The notes beneath the pieces were generated by a model. That model saw nothing but the letters and a program-made list of their open reading frames with translations. It was not told where the DNA came from and ran no database searches. A stretch of DNA of 64,000 nucleotides from Temnopleurus reevesii (taxonomy: Eukaryota; Echinodermata; Echinoidea; Temnopleuroida; Temnopleuridae), in NCBI GenBank assembly GCA_036244855.1, contig BQKZ01001412.1, positions 14,377-78,376 on the forward strand, given 5' to 3'. A program made the translations under genes and the position numbers. Numbering within the stretch: the first letter of the stretch is position 1; every line of letters starts with the position of its first letter. Shown piece by piece: positions 1 to 13,270 of the stretch.

Positions 1-200
1 CCCCCCCCCCCCCAAAAAAAACCCCAACACCCTCGTTCAAGTATGATCCTGGCTACGCGCCTGATGCTTGTTTATGGTTTTTTAATGAAGTGTATAATCA
101 AGTATTAGTGCAACTTGTATCTGAATGATTTGTTTATCTTGTGAACAAAAAGTCGCCATTCATCTTTTTAACTGCATTTATTATATATTCTTTTTTTTAA

Positions 201-600
201 ATTGAACAAGTCAATGGAGGAAATTTAGTTAATTATGTACGAAATCAGTTGTTGCTAGGTTGGACAAGCAATATATGGTGTTTGTCCAACATAGCAATTA
301 TGTGTATAATAGGAGGGGATGAAAAATAAGTATCGTGTCGTTTTTTTCGGAAAGAATAAGTATATTTTATCCTTTTTTAAATTCCTTGTCAGCTCGCCAC
401 CATTGATTCGTGTTTTGTATCTCTTTTTTTTCATCACCCATTATTGAACTTGTCAATGGGGAAATTTACCTCAACATGTATGATATAAGTTGTTGCTAAG
501 TTGGACAAGCAATGATTGTGTATGATTGTAAAGGGAAGATGAAAAGTAATTATTTTATCGTGTTTTATACTTATATAAGATCGCCAGTTGCAAGACATTT
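201..600 (+). repeat. Two diverged direct repeats, offset about 242 bp
   Basis: attgaac(a/t)(a/t)gtcaatgg at 201 recurs at 443, followed in the same order by a ttgttgcta.gttggacaagcaat block (about 249 and 491), a gatgaaaa.taa block and a tcgtgt block. It is likely an old tandem duplication or two fragments of one element. No coding potential seen. Confidence 0.7.
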
Positions 601-1869
601 TTGTGTTCGTCAGAAAGTGCTTGAAATACATTTTACCCCAGTACCCCGGTTCAAGTGCAATACTGCATACATGCTTGTCTGCAACCATTAGGCAGAATTG
701 AAGGGGGGGGCAGACCTATTGTACGCATATTTTCTGTGAAGGGGGGGGGTGATGGAATTCCTGGAGACCTTCTTTTAAACCCCTAGCACTGTACTGGGAA
801 GGCGCAGATTTGATCTGTGTGTGGCGCCATTTCCGTGAAGAACTTTCCTGAACAGGGGGGGGGGGGGGGGGGTGGCGGTTGAAGATGAAACACGCCCCTA
901 TTGTGGCGGTTTCCTTGTTCCTTTTTGTTCTCTTTTCAAGGGTCGGCCCCCTTTTCATTTCAGGCTTTGATTTGAGGGGTGCGGGAAATAAAGATAATCC
1001 GTCTTTTGTACCGTTATTAGTTCCATTATTCATTAGCGCACACTTCCCTGAGATAATGAACCTACAATCTATAGGCTGATCCGTAATTTTGTATTGTGTC
1101 CAGGTTGTCTTATTGTTCTCTTTATTTTATCAAGACTCAAAACTAACAAGCTATATATCAATAGAAAATAGGCCTATGACGTACCTGTATCTTTTGCGTA
1201 CATTGTCCTTTGGACAGGTTGCAAAGCAAAGTTTCTGCTCGAAGTATGATTACTACTACTAAATTTCTGGTTCATTTTTTTTTCTCGACATAATTCAGCT
1301 TTCATTGTTATCCATGTATATGCAGAGGAGGGGGCGGGCACCACCCTAAAAAGATAAGAAACAAAAAAGTGGAACATTTTTTTTTGCTTGTTATTNATGA
1401 GACGCCGCCCCTCCCTATGCAGGTAACACACTAATGCCCAACTGAAAAGTCGGTGTTTGAAGTCCATAACAAAAAACGTTGATGGTCAAGGTGAATGCAG
1501 AACAAACACCATTGTTACCTTCATAACAATAGGTCGGCAAGATAACATAAAGGAGAATCAAGCCTTTTCGCAAACATTGGGAAAATGACAAGAGGTCACG
1601 AATCAGGTTTGATCTCCCATTTCCTCTGCTCCTCCTCTCCTCCTGTTTCTTCTTAAACTACTTCTTCTTCTTCTTCTTCTTTTTCATCTTCCTTTTCTCC
1701 TTCCTGTGCACAAGGTTGTTTTTGATGACCCCAAAGCTTGCCTGACATAGCAAAAACCGATGTATACGTGGCATTTGAATAATCGTAGTTCAATAGGCGG
1801 TTTTATCAAAATGTATGTGTCTTACTTGACAACGAATGAAATTATGTGGTATTTCTTGAACCGATTGAT
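601..1869. other. Non-coding stretch with G-runs and a CTT microsatellite
   Basis: Contains G homopolymers (746-753 and 855-872), a short (CTT)n run near 1663-1682 and an ambiguous base at 1396. The open frames are short and unremarkable. Confidence 0.6.
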
Positions 1870-2000
1870 ACTTGGAATCCAGTTTGCATACATTACTTCT
1901 TGCTATATGTCGGGCAAGCCGCGGGCAAGCCGCAGGCAAGCTTTTGGGTCGTCAAGAACAATCTTTGCGTTGTAGAGAGTACCCATACAATTTGCAAAGA
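1870..2000 (+). repeat. Direct repeat, copy A, with an 11-bp triplication
   Basis: A ggaatccagtttgc block, then tgtcgggcaagcc and agagta/cccatacaat blocks, all repeated at 2197-2312. Within it cgggcaagccg occurs twice and caggcaagctt once in tandem (1911-1943). Confidence 0.75.
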
Positions 2001-2196
2001 TGTCAGTAACATCGCCTATTCCAGAGAGGCCAACAATTATACGGTTTATGCATAATGTATTTTTATGTTGAATTCGAAGCTGTTATATGATGAAATAAGA
2101 GTATAGTTATTGTCATGTTTTCTCTCAATTTTATTTAGATGTGGTGTTATTCTAATTTTAATTTGCTTCATGCATATTCTGGAACACTATTAGCAT

Positions 2197-2312
2197 CTCT
2201 GGAATCCAGTTTGCTTATATAACTTGTTGCGATGTCGGGCAAGCCTTGGGCACGCTTTTGTGTTGCCAAGATCATCCTTTTTTATGTAGAGAACGCATAC
2301 AATCTGTGGCCC
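2197..2312 (+). repeat. Direct repeat, copy B
   Basis: Matches 1870-2000 (ctggaatccagtttgc, gatgtcgggcaagcc, gagaacgcatacaat), about 327 bp downstream. The ttgttgc..gt.gg.caagc core also resembles the blocks at 249 and 491, suggesting one old element family. Confidence 0.75.
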
Positions 2313-2936
2313 ATTGTAAATGAGTAAACCCACTTGTTATACGAAACTAATATCCCCCTTTTTTTTTTACACACAGCAATTCTTATTTCAAACGTAGCTC
2401 TATTACAACTCATACATTTACATTAACTCCATTGGAATGTACATACTTTGTTGACAGGTGCAACAAAATAATAATTGATTTTGGTGAGGAAGCCTTGTAA
2501 AGCTTTTTATACGAAAAGGAAATACAAGATTTAGATAGTCAAATTTAAGGAAATTATCTAAAAATCAAATGAAGACTTTTCTGCTTTTCTACAAGAAGGC
2601 ATTGTTGATTTTTTTTTTACTTGAAACACTTCTGTTGGCATCAAAAAATATTTCTAATTTCCTTATGCCCATCATGAATTCACATCCCATTAGTTACAGA
2701 CAAAATATTCTGTTTTAGGACATAAAAAAATGCTGTATGAGAGGAATCAGAATAAATTTCTATAAATTTTCATATATCATGGATGAATGTGAAAGTATAT
2801 AACCCATCGATTTGTAAAGGTTAAAATTTTCTTCGAAAAGCACATCGATTATTTTAATTTCACACTTTTTGAGTTGATGAACGCATTGAACAGTGATTCA
2901 ATGGACGTAAAAACTGGGTATTCCCCTGTTTAAAGG

Positions 2937-3475
2937 TACCGCGCGATCTGGGAGGGCGCTCATACTATTTCCTGATTTCTGATTGGTTGCTAAATACGCT
3001 ATCCGTGGCTGTTCCAATCACTACCCAAGAAGTTTTCCCCTGTTGGTGCCATGAAATATAACACTATAAAACAATATTCAGGAATAAATAAAGTAAAATA
3101 TGCTATTTAGTATATAGAACTATATTTGATTGTGTTTTCGATCATTTTTTTTAGTATAGATTGATGCGTAAACATCGAATAAATTGCTATAGTTTCTTCG
3201 CAAAACGAGGAGTAAACTCGTAACGTGGCGACCACACTGGGCTGTGCTGGCGTACCGAGCGACCCACAGGACAATAGATTGCCTCAAAGAGCGTGCACGT
3301 GTACCCACGATTCGCTACCAATACCAGCAGACAACTGTTTCTCGCTACTTGGGTGTATTTTGTGCCCACCCCTCCTCACGCTCACAAAACATAGCAGATT
3401 TGCAGAGCGATTCGGAACCACGAAAGAAGGTGTTTCTTTGGACAAATCTCACTTTTCTGTACGAGTCGTGTAATT
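2937..3475 (+). promoter_or_regulatory. Possible distal promoter and first exon
   Basis: More CpG-rich than its surroundings. It has two CCAAT-type boxes (gattggttgc near 2980 and ttccaatcac near 3013). A stretch from about 3190 is rich in CG dinucleotides and ends in a consensus splice donor ATT|GTAAGT at 3475/3476. It could be a far-upstream 5' UTR exon of FoxN2/3 or the start of an unrelated transcript. No recognisable protein is encoded. Confidence 0.25.
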
Positions 3476-6400
3476 GTAAGTGATATTCTTGTTTCCCTTA
3501 ACTATGTGTGTTCTTACTTGATGTTTGTGCGAGATTCATGTCGTTTTAATCCGTCAAATGTAGTGTAATTGCACTGCACTGGTGGTAGTGCGGTGTGGCA
3601 AATAGTGGGTGTTGTGAGATTGACCTGTGTCATTTTGTGTGGAGTGTTTTTTTTTTCGCTCACGTGTTTAATTCTGCACAAATTGCGTGATGATGAAACC
3701 AAAATTATGACGTGTCTAAAATGAAAATGATTCACGCACTGTCAATTTGTGATTGTGAATGACCTTATGACTTTACTCTGAGTCAGACAAATTATGTGCA
3801 ATGATTTTAATATAGTTTATTCCTGTATGAAATGATAGAATTAGCATGTAAAAATATTCCAGACCAAGTAATGAAAAAGACATCGATAATATACAGGAGA
3901 CTCTAGGAGGAAGGTATTCATGTATTTTCTTGGCCAACCAAACTCTAAACAAATTTCAAACAAAACAGTGAAAGGTCAAGTTTAAGGTTACACAAGTTCT
4001 ATTTATAGCTGGAAATATTCTTCGTGGTTATTAAGTTTCACATCTTTGCTTGTTTCACTTTGCAGACCAATAAAAAAGTTGACAAATTTGCAAACATTTG
4101 ATGTATTTCCATAGGGAATTTTCACTTCCTGTCAGACAAAATCTACCACACAGCCACTACTCACATACGTAAAATCTGTAAAATCTGCGTTCAGCACATT
4201 TCTATTGCTGTGCCAGCAGCTTAGCGGATGATCCCTTTGTTCAGCCAGCACAGTGCAGGGAAGGGTGAGGGCCGGGGGACAAGAAAAGGGGACAGCATGG
4301 TTGTAGATCAGCGAGCATGGCCCAATGGGTGTGTGCAATAGAGGAGAATGTTAATCCCAAAGCAGTTAGGCTGTTGGTTCATTTATCAAAATGAAACAAG
4401 ATACTATTTTGATTTAATCTGTTTCTTAGAGAAAGTATGAAAAAGAAAGAAAGAAGGAGAAAAAAAAGATAAGTAAGAAAAACTTATTTTCTTCCTGTAG
4501 GCCTATATACTTTGACTTTTGAGCATGAATGTAATTTTAATAGCAATTTTCAAGGAATATGAATTGTACAGGAAAATACAAAATTTTGTGTGGTACACTG
4601 TCGAAATCATCTTTGAAATTCCAAATACTATCATCAATAAAGCTAAATTTGATGAGAGAAAGTCTACCATTTGTTATTTTTTAGAAAAAAATGAAATATT
4701 GGGGGGAGATGATAAGTGTCTGTAGTTTGTTATTACAATTTTACAGAACAGAAAATACTATTTAGAATTTGAATTAGTCTTCTGTGGTTTATTTAATCAT
4801 GTTCTGAAAGATTAAAATTTATCAAATGATTTTTGATTGCATAAATATCCAGTTTGTGTTTTCACTCCCACAACAAATCTCTTCCACAAATGCAGATACC
4901 ATTAACATTGTAGTCTTACTTCGATCAACATTCCAGCTTCAATTTTTGCAAAACTTTCAATTGATTGACGACAAGCCTCGTTGCTTTCAGAAAATTTTGA
5001 ATATGTTGCATTAAACTGAAATCTAGCCTTGAAAGTTTTGTCAATTGAAAGCACCGAACGACAAAGCATGACCATTGTGTATGTGCACGCATGTACCTTT
5101 GGACATCTTTTTAATGGCATTTCTTTACATAGTAGGCCATAATGCGTTTTTATCTAGCTCAAGGGTGCGACAACTAGTAGCTGATAAGTACACATTATTT
5201 GGTGTTTGCAGTAAACTTTGCCTGCTTGAACCTTGCTCAACTTCCGGTGAAATATTTTAGCAAGTATGTAAATGTATTGTCTTTCACACGCATAGATCTT
5301 CTTCAAATAACTGGTATGGTGATTGTATGTTTAGACTATTTGGGAATGAAAAGATGGTATGTTGTACTCTCAGATTTTTCAAATCACATTTTACTTAATA
5401 TTTGTTCATAAAAACTTTAGGAAATGATAATACTACACAAATCTGAAGCGTAATAAATAATTGAAATTGGAGCAATCAGGAAATAGCCAATAGTTCAAAT
5501 TTTTCAACATGTTTTGTTTTACAAATTGAAAAATTTCTTTGCAAGTAATGGCAATAACAAAATCTTATCCAAGGCGTACTAGATATACAAACAATTTGCA
5601 AAATGAATTTTTTATGTAAAAATGATTAGATTACCAAGACATTGCTGGTGTCCGTTAGAGAAGTATGCATAAATTGTATATCTTGGTAAATCAGCTCATT
5701 GAAACTGACTTTTAAAAGTTGTCTCATGTTCTCATGTCTAATGAGAAGTGAATTCATTTGTTTTCTGTGCCCAATTGAATTGTTTACAAGATGCCATTTG
5801 CAATTTACAGTGAAGAACATTTCAACGTTCTTCAAGAAATGAATCTGGATGCATTTACGGTATTGATGAAAGAAGAAGGTGGGGGGGGGGGGGGGTTGAT
5901 TGGGGAATGATTAGCTGAGAAAGAAAGAGGTCATATTGAACGAGAAAGAGATGAAAACTGGTGGGAGTCGGTGAGAGAAAGATTTTGCTTGGAGCATGAG
6001 CAATCGACCCTTCAGAAAAATCAAGTCCTCTGGGTGTGAGCTCCTCCATCAGAAATGACATCTTGCAATGGATTTGTGTCTCACATCGCCATGGTAACCA
6101 CCGTCCGACACTTATCCATGCATCACTAATTAGAGTTAGAGAGTGGAGTGGATCATCAATCATCTTTGATTGGTCTGTTTTTCTCCGCTTTGAGATGGAA
6201 TTGAGAAAAAAACGAATATACAAACATCTATATCTAGGACACTTGCCGTCTTCTGTTGCGATTGGGGTTAAGTTAAGGGATATCTTAATGAGAAATCATC
6301 ATGAGAACATAATAGATTTATGCTGTGTACATAAGTGTAAAGCGTTTTTACTGATGAGCCAAGTCTAGAAAGTATGAGATCTCTAGATATGCATTAGAAT

Positions 6401-9368
6401 TTAATAGATTTATGCGATACAAACTGTTGTATTTTTAATTACTTAGGTTAGGGCTCAGTTTGGAAATTGTGAGCCTGCGATTGTAATACAATTTTACCTT
6501 TAATTTCTTTAAATTGACAGTTATCCAAACTTTATCAAGGATTAAGATATAGATCAATTGTCCATTTCTAGCAAGATTTAGCACAATAGAGTGACCCCAT
6601 AGTGTTCTTATGTATGGCTATCACAAAAGATGTGACATTTACGTTATTTACAAGTGGAGGTTACTGAACGCTTGTAGAAAAGTCCAGTGCTCACTTATGC
6701 TTTCACATTTATTTCGGGGTTTGGTTGTGATAGGGGCTCTGAAAGGAGGATAATTGATTTTGTTTGGTAAGGTGAAAAAGACGTTGAAAAAGAAGAGGAA
6801 TGTGCACCAATGACTGGGGGAACTCTCCCATGTCCAATACCTCTCCGGACACCTATAAATGTAGGATTACTCCAAATCCTACAGTCCCATATGTATATTC
6901 TTTTGTGGTGCCGTTTAGCAGAGTTTTTTGCCTGCCATGTAGGTTGGTACTTCACTTTGTTGGTTATGTGCGTTATTTTTGGGCATTGTTAAAAAGTTAA
7001 TTGAATAAAAAAAGTTTTTGTAAAGGACTTGCTTACATGTAAGTCCATGGCTGTATAATGGAAAGATATCTTTTTGTTTTTTGGTGAACTTACATGTATA
7101 TTCTTTATGGTCAAAATAGCATTCAGTTGAACGGATAGGTATGAATCGAATAGAAAAGGCATTTATTGAATGTTTCAACACCACCCCTTCAACTATGTTT
7201 TTATACCATCTTCTACCCAATTCCCAAACAACTTTATTCTCAGCCAAAAATTTCTTTCAAAAAATTTTAGCCTATTCATTTCATGTGTTCCACATTTTAA
7301 TGGAAGAGTTTAAGCATCTCTCTAGAGTAAGGTCATAGGGATTAAAGTGTACTTTCAAATGTTGTAAACAACTAACATTGATCCACCACACACGAACCAA
7401 AATACATTTAAACTATATTATGCGAATAATGCATTGAGTCAGTGTAGCCCACAGCGTACAGAATATATACCAGTTCAATGTACAAGCTCTATATAGTGCC
7501 AAAGTTCTACCAAAGCTTGGTGTTGCTATGGAAAGAAAATGGCGGCGGGTCATATATCAGGTGGTGCGTGATCTGGGGCCCCAATTCAAGGTGGGCTATG
7601 CATATAAAAGGGCCAACTCTGGCTAAGCAAAGTGTAGATAGGCGTGGAATTATCTATTGCTCTTTGAAAAGTTTGCTCAAATTGTTACGTTATAAAGATT
7701 TTGCTCCTTTAGCAGCTTTTAATAAGACAACCAAACAAGAGTCTTGGAATGAGGTGCTAAAGAAGTATCAAGTGGGAGAGGTTTTAACCAATTGTTTATA
7801 TCACCCAAAGAAACAATAACCTGTTTACATTGAGGTTGCTCTCATCTGAATTTTATCTTTGACCTATTCTGTATGGATTCGAAGCTGGATACTTCAAAAA
7901 GATTTGTCAGAAAAGAGGATAAACACCTCACTGGCTGACTTTGAAAAAAAAATACTATTCATTACTCAGAGCTTTTTGCAACATTTTTCAGTGTACAGTT
8001 TATGGGTTTCTTTATTGGCTGTGCATTGGAAAATAATTGTGTATTATTGCTTGAACTTTGAATCAAATTCAAATATATGCAGTAATACCTTTCATTTTAA
8101 CGCTAAATTGGTTTGGATTCACACAGAAGACTTGGGTTGGTAAAGTCAAGTGCTATTTCTAGTCAAGTTCCACGATTTCCTATCTATTTACCTTTTTTTT
8201 TTTCGTTGATTAATTAGGTCAGCAAATTATCTGACCACCATGTTTGTGAAGCCAATCGGGGGCAATTAATTCATTATTTTAATTAATGTAGCCACCTCTA
8301 AGGTCAAAATATGGATCATTAAGTATCAAAATCTAATATTGTGGGACCATTTTGAAACATGATAAATATCTCTTCGCCATTTTCGCAAATAATTTGAATG
8401 TACGAGGTTTAGCTTTTTGATGTTCACTGCGTCTCAGAGTCACCCTGAAAATGCTCAAGATGAATTTTGGAGGAAAAAAAATCACTAAAAAGAAGCTCAT
8501 TATGATTGAACATGACCATGGGCCATTGAAAAGAACTAAACAGCCTTCTTATCCAGGATTATACCTCAGCTTGGATGTATTGTTCGAAAGATTTACTTTT
8601 GAATTGAAAGATGAAATCCTTAGCAATCATTGCAGGTGTTGGTTTATAGGTGGACTCATTGGTGAAAATGGCAAGGGTTATTATGGACTGGTGATTTGCA
8701 AAGAACAATCTGAAGAAAAATTTTTGTTAGCCTTCTTTGGATTTGTGTAACAGTAAACTGTTAGATGCTCTAAGTGTGCTTTGTATAGATCTGTACTATT
8801 CTCGGGATCTTAGCCTTTTTAATTATGAGAACGATGATGAAAGCATTTTGTATTTTCCTCAGAAATTTCTACTGGAAATGTATTCAACCTCTTACAAAAA
8901 TTGTGTTTCTGTGATTTTCATTTGGATTCTGTATGCTAAATGCAACCTGCTAAGAAAAATAATTTTTGAAAATCCTAACTTTTTTTTCACAGCTCCGGAA
9001 AATTATTGATAATGCCAAGTGTTTGTAAAGCATGAATGATTGCAAATAGGTTAGATATCTAGATTGGTTCATGGTCACTCCTCACGTAGGTTTGAATCGT
9101 TCAAAAGTTAAATGATTTTGCTTTCAGTTCATAATTGTGAATATAGCTTGTGCAACAGGAGATCTCCATAAATATGCCATTTAAGCAGATAAAATTGAAG
9201 ATATTATCGGAATGAAGAGGCTCTCTTTGTGCCCATTTGCCAACAATCAGCAACTAACAAATGATAGATGACCGCCATCAATTTATGCATGACTATTTCC
9301 ATCTTACCCAGTTTCCCTTTTATCGACAGAAATGATCTGAAAGTAGTTCTGTTGGTTCATTTACATTG
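3476..9368. other. Upstream non-coding DNA, no recognised gene
   Basis: A+T-rich. Notable pieces are a G-run at 5880-5894, a single-copy-looking block with an X-box-like site (6040-6180), two TACATGTA words (7034, 7091) and a cluster of unrecognised same-strand open frames (7478-9009). Confidence 0.6.
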
Positions 9369-9382
9369 GTTGCCATGGCAAA
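9369..9382. promoter_or_regulatory. X-box palindrome GTTGCCATGGCAAA
   Basis: Matches the RFX-type palindrome GTTGCCATGGCAAC at 13 of 14 positions. Binding is inferred. Confidence 0.45.
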
Positions 9383-11441
9383 ACAGATGCAAGTCATCTT
9401 TGGACGTGACGTTTTCCCTGGAGGGATAGAGCGTGGCATTGAACCTGGGATCCCAGTTGTGTAAATCTTTCTTCTTCCTCAGCCTTCTGGAATTCGACAG
9501 GGAATAAGATATTTCTTCTTTATTTTTCTGGACTTGGGAAGATAAATAAATGGGTGCCAGATGAGACAAGCTCCTGTAAATTATGTGAGCTTCTGTTGTA
9601 GAAGGGTAGGTATTTGGTGTCTTGGCCTCCAATTATTTTCATTCTAGTATGATTTCGTTTAGGGCAAGAGGCTATTTATTCATTTGTTTGTATTTTGCAG
9701 TGAGCACAAGGTCTCATGAAGGGTGTACTTCTCAATTTATTTTTTTATAAGTGTGAAAGTAATTATCATGATCAGAATTATTTGTATAAAATGTGAAATG
9801 ATGTTCAATACTCTAGCTTAATTGTCAGGGAATGGAAAAAAGAATACAGTGTACATTATGTAGATTCATTTTTAGAGAAAACTGTTGACATTCATGTGAG
9901 GCAAAAACAAAGTAAAGGAAAGATGATTGGGTAGATCGACTTTGTCTTGGGAAATATTTAATTATGTCATTTCGAATTAGGCGGAGTTGATTGTAATTGT
10001 AAAAGAAAGACTACGCTTTATGTATAAATATAGTGTTGGGCATCTGCATATAGATACCAGTGTCTGCATCAGGTGTGGGAACTGATTTCAGAGGGATTTT
10101 CAAGCCATTTACTTTCTTATATTATGATTTAGCCTTGATGTCCTTTCTATTGCAGAATGGGAATGATTCCCCTATTCTCCATTTAAGGCATGCATACCCT
10201 AATCCGAATTAAGTGCTCCGATTTTAGCCTTTGTGAGCAACCGAGGGCGGCAGACACCCCCTAATTGAATTCCTCTCCTGGCGTTCTGGAAAACGAAAAT
10301 CTGTGTTATACTTTGCTTGAGCGACTTGCTATGGGTGCTATTCTGGGAAATAATAGGGCATGGATCGATGTATAGTAGGATAGACGGAGTTAACTGTTCT
10401 GTGGGATCTGCTTGGCTGGTCCTCTAATGGAGGCTATTTTAATCAAATTCCTTTCCTTTTTTTCCATCTGACAAAAGGTCCATCCATGTGCAAGGTTTAT
10501 TTGCAGTGTTGTCGGAAGTAAAAATGTGGAAGTGTGGGGCATAGTTTGATAGTCCTGAAAGGATGAAAGCCGATGATGCTGAAAATTGTGAAGAAATTTT
10601 ATACAGTCTTTAAATAGATTCTTGACTTAAATAGCTATCAAATTGTTTCAAAACCATTGTAAATAATAACTTTATTTCTAAAACTACTATGTGTATAAAA
10701 AGTAAACTGCACTACCTAATGCATGAAGGGGGGGAGGTAGGGGGAAATCTTTATGAGCCTTCATGAGAAGTAATGAAGTAGCATCGGATGTCCCATATAT
10801 TCAGATGTAATGTAGCTGAATAAATGAGGCATGTCTAAATGAAATCTTTCAATTAAGCCTAATTGGTAATTTGTCCCCGAATAGAGCCGGCCATAAGAGA
10901 ACTCGAACATGGGATTCGAAATCACGCGCAGGACTGAAGGAACGCTCGTTGGTATCATGTGCACGCTGAGTAAATTGGCAACATGATTAATCTGATATGA
11001 GCGGACCATCAGCTGGTTACCTTGGGCTCATGGTGGTAATTGCTTAACTTTAATGCCGCTAATTTCAATCTGACCATGTATTCTGCAAATGCATCTTCAA
11101 TTAGCTCTCCGACTGGCTCAAGCACAGTGAAGGATATCGCCCGTAGGTGCGCTTTGTTAGTAATGGAGAAATTTAAAGGATGATATCTGTCCATTTGAGG
11201 AGGATAGTTGCCTCTTGATGAGTCATTTAAAGAGGGTGATACCCTAGAAATGATAAAGATTCATGGGGTTCCTTCATTTAGAATTTTGGGGGACCTTCTA
11301 AATTAGCGCTGGGTAGTGTTTCACCAAGTTACGAACGACTCTAAGAAAGACTACAGTAATATTGGCTCTTATGCTGGATGATTTAGAATCTTCTGAGTAT
11401 AGTACTCATTGTGTTCCAGTCCTTATAAAAATTTTCACCTA
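9383..11441. other. Non-coding, no recognised element
   Basis: Mostly A+T-rich, with a mixed-composition stretch at 10190-10300 and another at 10880-11180 that could be regulatory. No gene or transposon recognised. Confidence 0.5.
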
Positions 11442-11613
11442 TAAGGGGGTGGAGCTACATGTACGAACTTGCGATCAATTGCAAATTGCAATCAAAATCT
11501 TCGTTACATGTGTGCCATAAGAGCGCAGACTGTACATGAATGAAAAACTGCATATCAATTTGCAACCAATGTGCAGTTGATTTGCAATTTATCGTAAGTT
11601 TGTATTAACACTA
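11442..11613. mobile_element. Foldback (MITE-like) element, copy 1
   Basis: Imperfect inverted arms: 11463-11486 (acgaacttgcgatcaattgc...) pairs with the complement of 11580-11603 at 21 of 24 positions. The outer left end taagggggtgg matches the outer right end of the element at 14698-14874 in reverse complement. No coding sequence. The family name is unknown to me. Confidence 0.6.
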
Positions 11614-12705
11614 CTCTGAACGACTGGGTGAAACACAGCCCTGTTCTAAACTTTATATTGAGAAAAAATGGTGTACAAGTCTGTCAATAATGTGGAAAAG
11701 AAAATTGTGATAGGAGATGGTGTGAATTCAAAATATTGCGATATCTCCCTCAAAAATAAATTCCTGATGAAATTCTTCTATTAAGACACCACCCAAGTTC
11801 AAGGCGAGAAACTGTGCCCAGCCAAGGAATCCCGACTCCACACGAGAATGGAAGACTGCATCTAAGTGCCTCATATTGAGGGTCTTTGGCACACAGCCTT
11901 GTATTTCTGGAGATGAAACAACAGGGAGATTAAAGATTTTGCTATTCAGGAGGGAGTAACATAATGAGATTAATGGACATTATGACCTCCAGACATTTTC
12001 GCTGTCTCCGATATTGATTTTCGTATCTTTTTTTTTGTGTGAGTCCTGTGAGGAGTTGTCCTTCGTTTCTGACTTGAAAGTGATGTTGATCGGATTATCC
12101 AGGGTCAAGACTGATCGGAGGATAGATGTGGGCGAAGTGTCTGCTTGGATTGAAGTAAATCTTGGTTTGATTTGCATACTTTTTGATGGGTACATGTAGA
12201 TATATTTCATTTGAATGTCCTCAAACAGAAGATCAAATGTTACATATTTTACAAATCTGTACATTGTCAAAGATAAGACAATTTAGCAGAGAAAGAATAC
12301 GAAAATATAATCTATAATCTTAAATATATTTGATAAATTACTGAAAACAATTATAGCCTGCAACAAAGTCCCACAGTAATAATGGCAGTCAAATTGTTCT
12401 TACAAATACTTTAAGTTTATTCATTATCAATGACTATTAAATACTTTATTTGGGATAGGGTATCCAATCATTTAAAAAGAAATTGAAACAAATTTTGATA
12501 TGTTTGTTTCATGCAGGGTGAAAAATACATTTTTGCTTTTTACATTTTCCTCCTGATTATTTTAGAGCTCAAGGTGACTTTTTTCAAAGGTTTAAAGGAG
12601 TAATCGCCCCATGCCCCTTGTATTTTGTATGCTGGTTTCCTGTAAGTTTTGATGTGATAATCAATTTCCAGATTGTTTTCAAAGCACCAGATATTCTATT
12701 TGAAC
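11614..12705. other. Non-coding, nothing recognised
   Basis: Ordinary A+T-rich sequence with one TACATGTA at 12191. No gene or repeat recognised. Confidence 0.5.
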
Positions 12706-13270
12706 GCATACTATGGTCATTTTCCAAGCAATGTAACCCAGGGTGGATTGGTAACCCAAGCCTTTCATGCTTGAGAGCAAAACTTAGGTCAAGATATCCG
12801 ATGCAAGGAGCATGCAAGCCTATCAGGGTGGTCATGACGATACCATCAACATGGGTCGACACCTTGTGTGTTATGCCATCAACTTGTTGCGGTTACTTTC
12901 AAGCATATCCATCCGGATACTGTGGTTTCAGAGAAAATATTTCAGAATTGGGTAGAGTTTATTTACCGCTGCCACCCAATCGTCAATATCAAATAATTGG
13001 AATTTTGGAATGGTCATTTTCGAAGCTGTGTAACCCAGAGTTCATTGGTAACCCAAACCTTTCATGCTTCAGAGCAACGTAGGTCAAGTTATCCGATGCA
13101 AGGAGCATGCAAACCAATCCGGGTGGTCATGGCGATACCATCAACATGTATGTCACCCTCATGTGTTATGGCATCAACTTGGACGGTTACTTTCAGGCGT
13201 ATCGGGATGCTGTGGTTTCAATGGAAATATTTCAGAATTGCTGCTGTCACTCAATGGTCATCATTGGAAC
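12706..13270. repeat. Tandem duplication with 297-bp period
   Basis: ggtcatttt(c/g)(c)aagc at 12715 recurs at 13012, followed in order by ttggtaaccca, cctttcatgctt, tccgatgcaaggagcatgca, cgataccatcaacatg, ggttactttca and aaatatttcagaattg. Both units have small indels. Short frames are partly shared between units but are interrupted, so I call no gene. Confidence 0.9.

Noticed and set aside
4132..4338. Proline-rich minus-strand frame as a small gene
   Set aside because: Short, no domain and no splice context supporting an exon.
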